A stretch of 64,000 nt of DNA. It comes from Nocardioides furvisabuli (GTDB lineage Bacteria; Actinomycetota; Actinomycetes; Propionibacteriales; Nocardioidaceae). The stretch covers positions 186,001 through 250,000 of the forward strand of contig NZ_JAIGQB010000004.1 of NCBI RefSeq assembly GCF_021083185.1, given 5' to 3'. This document shows positions 33,705 through 43,442 of this stretch, piece after piece (the stretch's first letter is position 1; every line of letters starts with the position of its first letter). The notes below the pieces were generated by a model that saw nothing but the letters and a program-made list of their open reading frames with translations, did no database searches and was not told the origin of the DNA. Both the position numbers and the translations under genes were made by a program.

Positions 33705-35215
33705 GCGGCGCTTCCTTCCATGACCAGATCCAGGACGCGGGACTCGTCGATCTCACTCGCCGGCCCCTCGTGAACGACGCGGCCCTCGCGGACCACCAGC
33801 ACCCGGTCCGCGAGCCCGAGCACCTCTTCGACCTCGCTCGAGACGACGACGACTGCGACACCGGAGTCGGCCAGCGACCGGACCACGGCGTAGATCTCGG
33901 CGCGGGCCCCCACGTCGACGCCACGGGTGGGCTCGTCGAGCAGGAGCACCTTGCACTCGCGCAGCAGCCAGCGGGACAGGACGACCTTCTGCTGGTTGCC
34001 GCCCGAGAGCAGGCGGACCAGGCGGTCGACCCCGGCGGGACGTGTGTCGAGCGACTCGGTCACCTCGCGGGCGCGACGGCGCTCCTCGCGGCTGTCGAGG
34101 AAGCCCAGGCGCGCGAACCGGCCGAGCGACGAGACAGTGACGTTGCGGTAGATCGCCTGGTCGAGCAGCAGGCCCTGGCTCTTGCGCTCCTCCGGAGCGA
34201 GCCCCACCCCGGCCTTGACGGCGTCAGGCACCGAGCCGCGGCGCAGCTCGCGACCGAGCACCCGCACGGTGCCGGCCGAGGGTCGGCGGGCGCCGTACAG
34301 CGTCTCGAGGATCTCTGACCGGCCGGCGCCGACGAGCCCGGCCAGGCCGACGATCTCCCCGGCGTGGACGCTGAGGTCGACCCCGGAGAACACCCCGGGC
34401 AGCTCGAGGTCGATGACCTCGAGGACCGGCTCCCCGTCAGTGGGCGCCGTCTCCCCGCGGGGCGGGAAGACGTACTCGATGGAGCGTCCGGTCATCAGCT
34501 CGATGAGCTCCGACGTCGGGGTGTCCTCGACCGCGAGGCCGGAGGCGACGGTGCTGCCGTCCTTGAGGACGGTGATCCGGTCACCGATCTGTCGGATCTC
34601 GTCGAGCCGGTGGGAGATGTACACGATGGCGACCCCCTCTGCGGTGAGGTCACGGATGACGCGGAAGAGGTTGTCGACCTCGCCCTGGTCGAGCACGGCG
34701 GACGGTTCGTCGAGGACCAGCAGGCGGGTGTTCTGCGACAGCGCGCGCGCCATGCTCACGATCTGCTGGGCGGCCGGCGAGAGACGACCGACGGACCGGG
34801 TGGCCTGGATCTCTCCGTGTCCGAGCCGCTCGAGCAGCTCGCGGGTGCGGCGGATCGTCTCACCGCGCTGGCTGAAACCGGCGGTGCTGAGCTCGTGCCC
34901 CAGGAAGATGTTCTCCGCGACGCTGAGGTCGGGGACCAGGTCGAGCTCCTGGTAGATGGTGGAGATGCCGAGGCGCATGGCGACCTGCGGGCTGGACAGG
35001 GCTACCTGCTTGCCGTCCCAGTGGATCTCGCCCTCGTCGGGTTGGTAGCTCGCGGAGAGCACCTTGATCAAGGTGGACTTGCCGGCGCCGTTCTGGCCGA
35101 GCAGGCAGTGCACCTCCCCCGCGCGCACCTCGAGCTCGACACCACCGAGGGCCAACACTCCGGGGAACCTCTTCACGACGCCGCTCATCCGCAGCAGCGG
35201 CTCTGTGGTGCTCAT
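33701..35215 (-). CDS. Sugar ABC transporter ATPase with two nucleotide-binding domains (RbsA/XylG type)
   Basis: Energises the ribose/xylose-type importer. The 504-residue product contains two fused domains. The first has Walker A GQNGAGKSTLIKVLSASYQP (about 40), signature RLSPAAQQIVSMARAL and Walker B LLVLDEPSAVLD. The second has the degenerate Walker A GLVGAGRSEILE usual in this family, signature LLSGGNQQKVVLSRWLL and Walker B VLLLDEPTRGVD. The start is the ATG at 35215, inside the end of the ROK gene (ATGA overlap); a longer in-frame reading upstream is not homologous. Operon order is ROK regulator, ATPase, permease, receptor. Confidence 0.94.
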   Translation of the reverse strand: MSTTEPLLRMSGVVKRFPGVLALGGVELEVRAGEVHCLLGQNGAGKSTLIKVLSASYQPDEGEIHWDGKQVALSSPQVAMRLGISTIYQELDLVPDLSVAENIFLGHELSTAGFSQRGETIRRTRELLERLGHGEIQATRSVGRLSPAAQQIVSMARALSQNTRLLVLDEPSAVLDQGEVDNLFRVIRDLTAEGVAIVYISHRLDEIRQIGDRITVLKDGSTVASGLAVEDTPTSELIELMTGRSIEYVFPPRGETAPTDGEPVLEVIDLELPGVFSGVDLSVHAGEIVGLAGLVGAGRSEILETLYGARRPSAGTVRVLGRELRRGSVPDAVKAGVGLAPEERKSQGLLLDQAIYRNVTVSSLGRFARLGFLDSREERRRAREVTESLDTRPAGVDRLVRLLSGGNQQKVVLSRWLLRECKVLLLDEPTRGVDVGARAEIYAVVRSLADSGVAVVVVSSEVEEVLGLADRVLVVREGRVVHEGPASEIDESRVLDLVMEGSAA

Positions 35216-36468
35216 ACGACTGCTCCTGCGACAGCGGCCCGGCGGGGGACCTGGGTGGGATCGGCGAAGACGGACTCGAGGGAGGCGGTGGCACCGCCGC
35301 GTACGGCGGCACGGAAACCGAGGGTCGACAGCTCGACGCGGGTGCCGCCGGAGTCCGGGGCAAGCACGCCGGCGCGCAGCTCGCGCTCGATGGCGGACCG
35401 CATGTGGTGCCCGACGGCTGCGTAGTAGCCGGTCAGCACGATGGTGGCGGGGTTGAGGGCGTTGGCCAGGATCGCGGCACCGAGCCCCACCCAGGCGCCG
35501 ACGTCCTCGAGCGCCTGCAGGGTCCGGGCGTCGGAGAGGTGGGCGCGGCGGTTGATCTCGGCGAGCCGGTCGTCCAGCGCCATGGCGGGGTTGCGGATGG
35601 GGTCGTCGGGGTCGGCGGCCATCTCGAGCAGGGCGCGCAGGCCGCTCACGGTCTCCCAGCAGCCCTGGCGGCCGCAGCCGCACTGGCGACCGCCGGGCTC
35701 GACGATCATGTGGCCGAACTCCCCGGCATAGCCGTGGCTGCCCCGCAGGAGGCGTCCCCCGCTGACGATGCCGCCGCCGACACCGATCTCTCCGTGCAGC
35801 ACCAGGATGTCCTGCCGACCGGGGTCACCCGGGGTGACCTCGGCCGCTGCGGCCAGGTTGCCCTCGTTGTCGACGACGACGGGAAAGGCCGCGCCGAGGT
35901 CGCGGCGCAGGATCGCCCCGACCGGTACGTCGTACCAGCCGAGGTTGGGCCCGTGGGTCAGCATGTCTCGCGTCTGGTCGTAGAGGCCGGCGACGCCGAC
36001 CGTGAGGCCGACGGTCGTGGCACCGCGCTCGTCGAGGCCCGCTACGGTCTCGCGGACCAGGTCGGCGAGGTGGCCGAGCACCAGGGACGCGTCGAGCGAG
36101 CGGGCGTCGAGGGCGAGCTTGCGCTCCTCCACCACGTCGCCGCGCAGGTCGAGCGCCATCGTCGACACGTGGTTCACGTTGATCTCCGCGCCGATGCCGC
36201 AGACACCCCGCCCGTCGAGCTCCACCGCGGTGCTAGGGCGCCCCACGCCGCTCTGCACCAGCTGGCCGTCGGTGAGCAGCCGCCGCTCGATCAGCTCCGA
36301 GACCAGCGTCGACACCGTCGAGCGGGTCATGCCGAGGTCGGTGGCCAGGCTCGCCCGCGAGCGGGGCCCGTGGTCGCGCAGGTGACGGAGGGCCAGGCCG
36401 AGGTTGGACCGCCGCACGTCGGGGTGTGCGAGGCCTTGGTCTGACACGGACTGGTGCAGGTTCGACAT
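35212..36468 (-). CDS. ROK family repressor (XylR/NagC-like) heading the sugar importer operon
   Basis: A 418-residue transcriptional regulator. The N-terminal winged helix (about 25-80, SRASLATDLGMTRSTVSTLV) is followed by a sugar-kinase-like ROK domain: VGLTVGVAGLYD, LVLHGEIGVGGGIVSGGRLL, GEFGHMIVEPGG, and the zinc motif CGCGRQGCWETV near 300. The ligand is normally the imported sugar. The ATG at 36468 has AGAGGAG upstream. A XylR-like dyad lies 190-210 bases upstream (36654-36679), fitting autoregulation of the operon. The gene overlaps the ATPase start by four bases. Confidence 0.92.
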   Translation of the reverse strand: MSNLHQSVSDQGLAHPDVRRSNLGLALRHLRDHGPRSRASLATDLGMTRSTVSTLVSELIERRLLTDGQLVQSGVGRPSTAVELDGRGVCGIGAEINVNHVSTMALDLRGDVVEERKLALDARSLDASLVLGHLADLVRETVAGLDERGATTVGLTVGVAGLYDQTRDMLTHGPNLGWYDVPVGAILRRDLGAAFPVVVDNEGNLAAAAEVTPGDPGRQDILVLHGEIGVGGGIVSGGRLLRGSHGYAGEFGHMIVEPGGRQCGCGRQGCWETVSGLRALLEMAADPDDPIRNPAMALDDRLAEINRRAHLSDARTLQALEDVGAWVGLGAAILANALNPATIVLTGYYAAVGHHMRSAIERELRAGVLAPDSGGTRVELSTLGFRAAVRGGATASLESVFADPTQVPRRAAVAGAVV

Positions 36469-36653
36469 GTGCGCTCCTCTCCGCGTGACGGGCCCGCGGT
36501 GCGGGCGTGGCCGCTCGGCTGGGGTGGGGGTGATGGGGATGGTGGTGCTGGATGTGAGCGCACGGCAGCGCCGCCCGAGCCGCCCGGGCGTTGGGGGCCG
36601 GCACGAAGATCCGATCGAAGAAGGTCCCTGTGGGGATGTGATCGGCATCACTC

Positions 36654-36679
36654 TTTGTTGGGGCAACGCCCAAACTAAG
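36654..36679. promoter_or_regulatory. XylR/ROK-type operator upstream of the sugar importer operon
   Basis: On the minus strand the site begins CTTAGTTTGGGC, has centre GTTG, and ends CCCCAACAAA. The arms TTGGG and CCCAA are exact inverted repeats with outer TTT/AAA flanks. This resembles the known Bacillus XylR operator (TTAGTTTG half-sites around a GGGC centre). It is the most AT-rich patch of the 325-base gap (36469-36793). The rest of that gap is GC-rich leader sequence of the ROK gene and shows no ORF. Confidence 0.65.
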
Positions 36680-36768
36680 ACAGCGGAACTGGGTCTACAA
36701 GGACCCTTCCTGCTTTTCCCAGCGGAATTCGTGAGTTGTGACGACGCAGGGCCAACTTCTCACCGTTT

Positions 36769-36782
36769 CGGTCAAAAGACCG
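36769..36782 (-). terminator. Small hairpin after the second ROK gene
   Basis: CGGTC-AAAA-GACCG (CGGTC-TTTT-GACCG on the minus strand) begins 12 bases after the stop at 36794. The stem is only five pairs, so it is a weak terminator candidate. A second small stem GGGTC/GACCC lies at 36691-36706. Confidence 0.4.
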
Positions 36783-36793
36783 ACGGCGGGACC

Positions 36794-37921
36794 TCAGAAA
36801 TCCTGTTCAATCCAGCGAGTCATCGCTGCGGCGGCGGCGCCGATCAGCTCGGCCCGGCCGCCCTGGTCGCTCAGGGTGACCTCGAGGCCCTCCGCGAGGG
36901 CGGGGGGAGCCAGTCGGTAGACGGTGGCGCGCAGGTCGCCGAGGAATCCCATCCCCAAGGCGGCCACAGGCCCACCGATGACCACCCGACGGGGGTTGCT
37001 GTGCGCCACCATCCCTGCCACGACCCTTCCCAGCCGTTGGCCCAGGTCGCGGGCGACCTGGGCCACAACCGGATCACCCGCGCGACCGGCGTCGACGAGG
37101 TCGCGGAGGTCGAGCGTGCCGGCACTCGCGAGGATGTCGGCGAGCTCCGGCGACCGGCCCCGGCGGACCAGCTCGCTGGCCTGCGCCACCAGCGCCCCCG
37201 AGCTGACGAACGAGTCCAGGCAACCGGTGAGGCCACATGCGCACGCCGGGCCGAACTCCTCCACCCGCAGGTGGCCGACCTCGCCCGACCGCCCGCCGGC
37301 GCCCAGCCCGAGGTGCCCCCCGGTGACCGTTGCGGTGGTGACGCTCTCGCCCAGCCGGACGGCCACGAAGTCATCGGCGCCGTCCGGTCCGCTCGCACGC
37401 CTCTCCCCCAGCGCCATCGCGCGCACTGCAGGGACGGTGACGAGGGGCCGACCGTGGTGGGTGCTCGCGAGACCTTCGACGACCGCGGTCTCGATCCCGG
37501 GCTCGGTGTCCGCGACGGCGACTCCCACTGCGGCGGGCTGCTCGTCGCCCAGGACGCGCTGACCGGCTCGCCTCACCGTCTCCGCCAGCCACGCCGCGTC
37601 CGGCTCACGGTCGTGGAGGTCGATGCTGACTCCGGCCGCGATGGTCAGATGACCGTGGAGGACTGCCACCTGCGCCGTGCTCCGGCTCAGGGACACCACC
37701 AGCGACCGCCGCGCACCGGCGATGCGTACGGTCACCGAGCGACGCCCCCCGGAGCTGGCCGCGACGGGCCCGTCCTCGATGTGCCCGGCAGCAGTCAGCG
37801 AGCGGAGCGAGGCGTTCAGCGTCGTGCGTGGGACGCCGAGGACGTCGGCGAGCTGGTTCTTGGTCTGCGGTCCCGCGTCGCGCAGGATCCGCAGCAGCTC
37901 ACCTTCCAGCCCAGTCCTCAT
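36794..37921 (-). CDS. ROK family regulator at the end of the second ABC importer operon
   Basis: A 375-residue regulator with an N-terminal winged helix (about 1-60, TKNQLADVLGVPRTTLNASL) and a ROK domain. Recognisable pieces are VGVAVADTEPGI, FVAVRLGESVTTATVTGGHL, SGEVGHLRVEEFG, and the zinc-type motif CACGLTGCLDSF near 238, where the usual glutamate after the last cysteine is aspartate. RRVVIGGPVAALG follows near the end. It starts 14 bases after the ATPase stop and is the last gene of the importer operon that begins at 43356. It probably senses the imported compound. It is distinct from the ROK protein encoded at 35212. Confidence 0.87.
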   Translation of the reverse strand: MRTGLEGELLRILRDAGPQTKNQLADVLGVPRTTLNASLRSLTAAGHIEDGPVAASSGGRRSVTVRIAGARRSLVVSLSRSTAQVAVLHGHLTIAAGVSIDLHDREPDAAWLAETVRRAGQRVLGDEQPAAVGVAVADTEPGIETAVVEGLASTHHGRPLVTVPAVRAMALGERRASGPDGADDFVAVRLGESVTTATVTGGHLGLGAGGRSGEVGHLRVEEFGPACACGLTGCLDSFVSSGALVAQASELVRRGRSPELADILASAGTLDLRDLVDAGRAGDPVVAQVARDLGQRLGRVVAGMVAHSNPRRVVIGGPVAALGMGFLGDLRATVYRLAPPALAEGLEVTLSDQGGRAELIGAAAAAMTRWIEQDF

Positions 37922-37935
37922 GCACAGATCCTGTG

Positions 37936-39011
37936 CTACCGCCCGACCTCGGACAACGTCAGCCCCGTGCTGGCGTCGAAGAGGTGGGCGCGATCCAGGT
38001 CCACCGCGACCGACAACCGCTCACCGGGAGAACCTGTGACGGCCGGCCGCGCCTTGACCTTGAGCATCTCCGTGCCGACCTTGACGTCGACGACCGTGCG
38101 GTCGCCGAGGGGCTCGAGACCGTAGAGCTCCCCGGCCAGGGACGCGTCGCCGCGCTTCTCCACCGACAGGTCCTCGGCGCGCAGCCCGAGCATCAGGGGC
38201 TGGCCGTCCCGAGCCGTGCTCCAGCGCGGACGCGGGAGCGTCCAGCCCCGGTCGCCGACCAGCTGGTCGCCCCGGACCTGGCAGGCCAGCAGGCTGATCC
38301 TCGGACTGCCGACGAAGCCGGCGACCCACTGGTTGGCGGGGCGCTCGTAGACCTCGGTGGGCGTGCCGACCTGCTGCACCTGCCCCTCGCGCAGGACTGC
38401 CACCTGGTCGGCCATCGACAGCGCCTCGACCTGGTCATTGGTGACGTAGACGAAGGTGCCGCCGAGCGAGCGGTGGATGCGGGTGAGCTCGGTGCGCATC
38501 TCGACGCGCAACTTGAGGTCGAGGTTGGTGAGCGGCTCGTCCATGAGGAACGCCCGTGGGCGGCGGACCAGGGCGCGGGCCAGAGCGACGCGCTGCTGCT
38601 CGCCACCGGACATCTGCGCGGGCCGGCGCTCCAGCAGCCGCTCGATGTGGAGCAGCTCGGACACCTGCTCCACCGCGGCCGCGATCTCTCCCGAGGACGC
38701 GCGCCGTGCGCGCAGGGGCGAGGCGATGTTCTCGTACGCCGTGCGGCGCGGGTAGAGGGCGTAGCTCTGGAAGACCATCGCCAGGTCCCGCGCGGCCGGG
38801 GTGTCGTGCGTCGCGTCGCGTCCGTCGAGGTGCACCGAGCCCGCGTCGAGCTTCTCGAGCCCGGCAATCGCCCGCAGGGTGGTCGTCTTGCCTGCTCCGG
38901 ACGGGCCCAGCACGACGAAGAACGATCCGTCGGGCACGTCGAGATCCACGCCCTTGAGGGCCTCGACCTCGCCGAAGGACTTCCGCAGCCCGTGTGCTGC
39001 CACGGTTCCCA

Positions 39012-39012
<1 letters not shown>
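37936..39012 (-). CDS. ABC importer ATPase 1 (MalK/UgpC type) with Asn in place of the H-loop His
   Basis: A 358-residue carbohydrate uptake-1 type ATPase: Walker A GPSGAGKTTTLRAIAGLEKL (about 37), Q-loop MVFQSYALYP, signature MSGGEQQRVALARALVRRP, Walker B AFLMDEPLTNLD, and a C-terminal TOBE regulatory domain from about 235. The switch region reads FVYVTNDQVEALSMADQ, whereas the neighbour and the family have THDQ. The codon is AAT, rare in this genome, at about 38436-38438. The H-loop histidine normally contacts the ATP gamma-phosphate, so this subunit is likely impaired in hydrolysis. Its ATG overlaps the stop of ATPase 2 by one base. It presumably pairs with ATPase 2 as a heterodimer. Confidence 0.92.
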
Positions 39013-40078
<1,066 letters not shown>

Positions 40079-40079
<1 letters not shown>

Positions 40080-40987
40080 CAGCGTCGCACCGCCCCGAGG
40101 GTGACGCCGGCGACCAGGTGCTTGCGCACCAGGAAGGCGAACACGAGCACCGGGATGGCGAACACGACCGCCGAGGCGGCCACCAGGCCCCAGTCCACCG
40201 TGGTGCCGCCGATGAGTCCGGCGATGGCGGGAGGAGCCGTACGGACTTCCTGGCTGGAGGTGAGGAAGATGGCGAACACGAACTCGTTCCAGGAGAAGAT
40301 GAGGGCGAAGACCGCCGTTGCGGCGATGCCGGGCACGAGCAGGGGCAGGGTGAACTTCCAGAACGCCTGGAGGCGGGTGTAGCCGTCGAGCATGGCGGCG
40401 TCCTCGTACTCCGAGGGCACCTCGTCGACGAAGCCCTTCATCATCCAGATCGTGAAGGGGACGTTGAAGGCGGCGTAGATGAGGATCAGGCCGAGCTTGC
40501 TGTCGATGAGCCCGAGCTCGCGGTACATCAGGAAGATCGGGATCACCACGACGACCGGCGGCATGAACCGGGTCGAGAGGATGAAGAACAGCTGGTCCTT
40601 CTTGGCCTTCAGCGTGAAGCGCGAGTAGGCCCACGCCGCCGGCACGCCGAGCACGGTCGCCAGCACCGTCGACGCACCCGCGACGATCACGGAGTTGAGG
40701 AACGACACGGACAGGTCCGAGCGTCCCCCGTCTGCACCGACGAAGACGTCCTTGAAGTGGTCGAGCGTGAAGTCGAAGTTGAAGAACTTCGCGGGCACGG
40801 CGTAGACGTCGCGGTTCTCCTTAATGGACGTCTCGAGCATCCACAACACCGGGAAGAGCATGGCCACGGCCAGGACCACGAGCAGCACGACCTCGATCAC
40901 CCTCCGCGCCCCGCCGCCACGGCGACGCGTGGACGGCGCGTCGTCCGTCACCGGGCCGGGCACGGCTTCGTCGATGGCGATGGCCAT
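40079..40987 (-). CDS. ABC importer permease (MalG type)
   Basis: Inner-membrane subunit of the second importer. The 302-residue product has a hydrophilic N-terminus of about 30 residues and six membrane helices. The first is VLLVVLAVAMLFPVLWML (about 34-51). The cytoplasmic EAA loop, which docks the ATPase, reads EYEDAAMLDGYTRLQAFWKF with the LPLLVPGI continuation near 215. The ATG at 40987 overlaps the stop of the MalF-type gene by one base, and ATPase 2 starts within its own stop. Hence permease, permease and both ATPases are translated as one coupled chain. Confidence 0.92.
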
Positions 40988-41926
40988 CACCCCTCCTTGA
41001 GCTTGTTGAGGTAGCGCAGGTAGAGCTGCGCGAGCACGATGACGACAAGGACCATGAGGATCCCGTACGCCGACGCCGTCCCGGTGTTGAAGCCGAGGAA
41101 GGCGACCTTGTAGACGTGGAAGGACAGCGTCTCCGTGGACACTCCCGGTCCGCCGCTCGTCAGGATGTAGACGAGGTCGAACAGCCGGAAGGCCTCGATG
41201 GCGCGGAACATGACCGCGATGAGCAGCAGCGGCCACACCATCGGCAGGGTGATGTGCCGGAAGCGGAACCACTCCGAGGCGCGGTCGATGGACGCGGCCT
41301 CGTAGAGGTAGGCCGGCACGGCCGTGAGACCGGCGAGGGCGATGAGCATGATGAACGGCGTCCACTGCCACGTGTCGACCACGATGAGGGAGAAGAGGGC
41401 CGTCCGCTGCCGGGTCAGCCACTCCACCTGCCCGAAGCCGAGCGACCCGAGCATCGAGTTGATCACCCCGAACTGGGCGTCGAGCATGAACTTCCAGAAC
41501 AGGCCGACCACCACGGGCGAGAGCATCATCGGCACCAGGAACAGGGTCGTCAGTGCTCCCCGACCACGCGTACGCCGTGAGATCAGGTAGGCGATCGAGA
41601 AGCCGAGCACGGTCTGGAGCAGCACCGCCCCGACCACGTAGACCAGCGTCGTCAACGCACGCGTGTGCACCTCCGACGAGGTCAGGATGGTGGTGTAGTT
41701 GTCGAAGCCGACGAAGTCGGTCCCGGTGGCACGCGTGGCCGAGTAGTCGGTGAAGGACAGGTAGAGCGCCCACAGCAGTGGGAACACCGACATCCCGAGC
41801 AGCAGCAACAGTGCCGGAGAGATGAACGCCACGGCCAGGCCGCGGTCGCTGAGGCGGGGGGAGCCCCCCCGGTGCAGGGGGCGTCGAGGACGCCTCCTGC
41901 ACCGGGTGGTCGGTGGTGGTGGTCAT
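40987..41926 (-). CDS. ABC importer permease (MalF type), N-terminus displaced by an apparent one-base frameshift
   Basis: The main open frame (GTG 41832 to 40987, 281 residues) has six membrane helices from MAFISPALLLLLGMSVFPLL and the EAA loop EAASIDRASEWFRFRHITLP. MalF-type proteins usually carry a hydrophilic head before this helix. Such a head, MTTTTDHPVQEASSTPPAPG, is encoded from ATG 41926 but in another frame. The two frames join (continuing as SPRLSDRGLA before AFISP) if the C7 run at 41864-41870 had six bases. GTG 41832 has no ribosome site. So this is either a sequencing or assembly error, a true frameshift, or a shorter natural protein. It is the second gene of the operon, after the receptor. 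Confidence 0.8.
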
Positions 41927-41934
41927 CGGTCAGA

Positions 41935-43356
41935 TCACAGCCCGCCGCCGTCGCCGTCGAGCACGCCCTGCTGCTGCTGGGCGATGTCGTTCAGCGCGTC
42001 CTCGGGACTCTTAGCACCGTTGAGCGCGGCGTTGACGTTGGTGTTCTCGATGTCGATGAGCTGGGCGTACTCGGGCACGTTCCACATGTCACGCATGCGG
42101 GCCACCGAGTCGGCGTAGACCTGGTTGAACGGCCCCGCCTCGAGGAACTCCGGTGACTGGATGGCGTCGGTGCGTGCCGGCACGCCACCCGCGGCGGCCC
42201 ACTTCTTCTGGATGTCCTCCTGCTCGAACCACCTCATGAAGTTGAGCGCCTCGGCCTGGCGGTCGTCGGGGGCGTAGGCGGAGATGTGCATCCCCATCCC
42301 GCCGAGCGGGACGACGTCGGACTCCTGGGTCGGTAGGGTCGCGAAGCCCAGCTTGTCGAGGATCTCGTCCTCGGTCGTGCCGAGTGTCGACTGGGCGGGG
42401 TCGACCAGGCCGCCGGCTGCGGCGATCCACTGGAACGCGATGCAGGCCTTGCCCTGGGCGACGGCGGCGTTGACCTCGTCGATGAACCAGTTGCCCGAGC
42501 CCCTGGCGGTCAGCGGCTTCATCTCGTTGACCAGGACGTCCATGGCCTTCTGGCCGGCCTCGTCGTTGATGACACCGTCGATCTTCTTGTCTGCCGAGTC
42601 CCACAGGTTGCCGCCGTAGACGCCGTTCACCGTGTTGTAGGTGACGGCCGCGGCGTCGGAGCCGTTGGCCTGGTGGAAGGCCAGGCCGCTGACGCTCGGA
42701 TTCTCGTCCTGGCACTTCTGGGCAGCGGCGATCATCTCGTCCCAGGTCTCCGGCGGCTCGTCGCCGATGAGGTCCTTGCGGTAGATCATGGTCCAGGTGT
42801 CGCCGAGCAGCGGGAGGCCGTAGAGGCTGGCGTTCTCGTCGCGCTGCCCGGTCTCGGCCTGGGGGTACTGGCCGTAGGCGGCGAGCAGGTAGGGGTCGTA
42901 GGCGTCGACGTCGATGTTCTCGTTGACGAAGTCGGTGAGGTCGAGGATGTTGCCGTTGGTGACGGCCTCCCCGATGTGCTGGGAGTCCAGGATCGCGATG
43001 TCGAAGTCGGTCTGCTGTGCCGCGAACTGCGTGAACATCGCGTCGTGCCAGTTGGCGTTGGGGACCGTGTTGACCTCGACGGTGACGTTGGGCCGCTCCT
43101 TGGTGTACTCCGCGTTCGCGAAGTCCTCCAGCGCCTGCGCGGGCGGCCACTCGAACCAGACGAAGCTGAGCGTCTGCTCCTCGTCACTGAGCTCGGGGAT
43201 GGTGGCGGGCGCCTTGGTGCCCCCTGCCTCACCGTCGCCGCCGCCGTCGGCGCCGCCGCAGGCAGCCAGGGCCGCCGCCATCACGATGGCCGCCGTCGCC
43301 AACCGCAACGGTCGACCGGGAAGGGACCTACGTCCCACTCGCATTGCGTACCGCAT
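41935..43356 (-). CDS. ABC importer solute-binding lipoprotein (family 1)
   Basis: Receptor of the second importer. The 473-residue product has a lipoprotein signal (IVMAAALAACGG, cysteine near 33), a short Gly/Asp-rich linker, then a family 1 binding fold: LSFVWFEWPPAQALEDFANA, FDIAILDSQHIGEAV, LYGLPLLGDTWTMIYRKDLI, and WDEMIAAAQKCQDENPSVSG. The start is ATG 43356 because AGGAAG lies about seven bases upstream; upstream ATGs lack this. It is the first gene of the operon receptor, MalF, MalG, ATPase 2, ATPase 1, ROK. The ligand is unknown; the adjacent aldehyde and alcohol dehydrogenases suggest an alcohol, polyol or related compound (inference). Confidence 0.9.
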   Translation of the reverse strand: MRYAMRVGRRSLPGRPLRLATAAIVMAAALAACGGADGGGDGEAGGTKAPATIPELSDEEQTLSFVWFEWPPAQALEDFANAEYTKERPNVTVEVNTVPNANWHDAMFTQFAAQQTDFDIAILDSQHIGEAVTNGNILDLTDFVNENIDVDAYDPYLLAAYGQYPQAETGQRDENASLYGLPLLGDTWTMIYRKDLIGDEPPETWDEMIAAAQKCQDENPSVSGLAFHQANGSDAAAVTYNTVNGVYGGNLWDSADKKIDGVINDEAGQKAMDVLVNEMKPLTARGSGNWFIDEVNAAVAQGKACIAFQWIAAAGGLVDPAQSTLGTTEDEILDKLGFATLPTQESDVVPLGGMGMHISAYAPDDRQAEALNFMRWFEQEDIQKKWAAAGGVPARTDAIQSPEFLEAGPFNQVYADSVARMRDMWNVPEYAQLIDIENTNVNAALNGAKSPEDALNDIAQQQQGVLDGDGGGL

Positions 43357-43442
43357 CTGTCTTCCTGCTTCCTGCATCGGGGCTGTTTGCCTGGGTCGTT
43401 CCGAGCTGTGTCCGAGCTGTGGGTCCGAGAGGTGGGCGCGCG

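Noticed and set aside
36691..36706. GGGTC/GACCC stem as a terminator or attenuator
   Set aside because: The five-pair stem is too weak and is not placed after either gene end; left unassigned.
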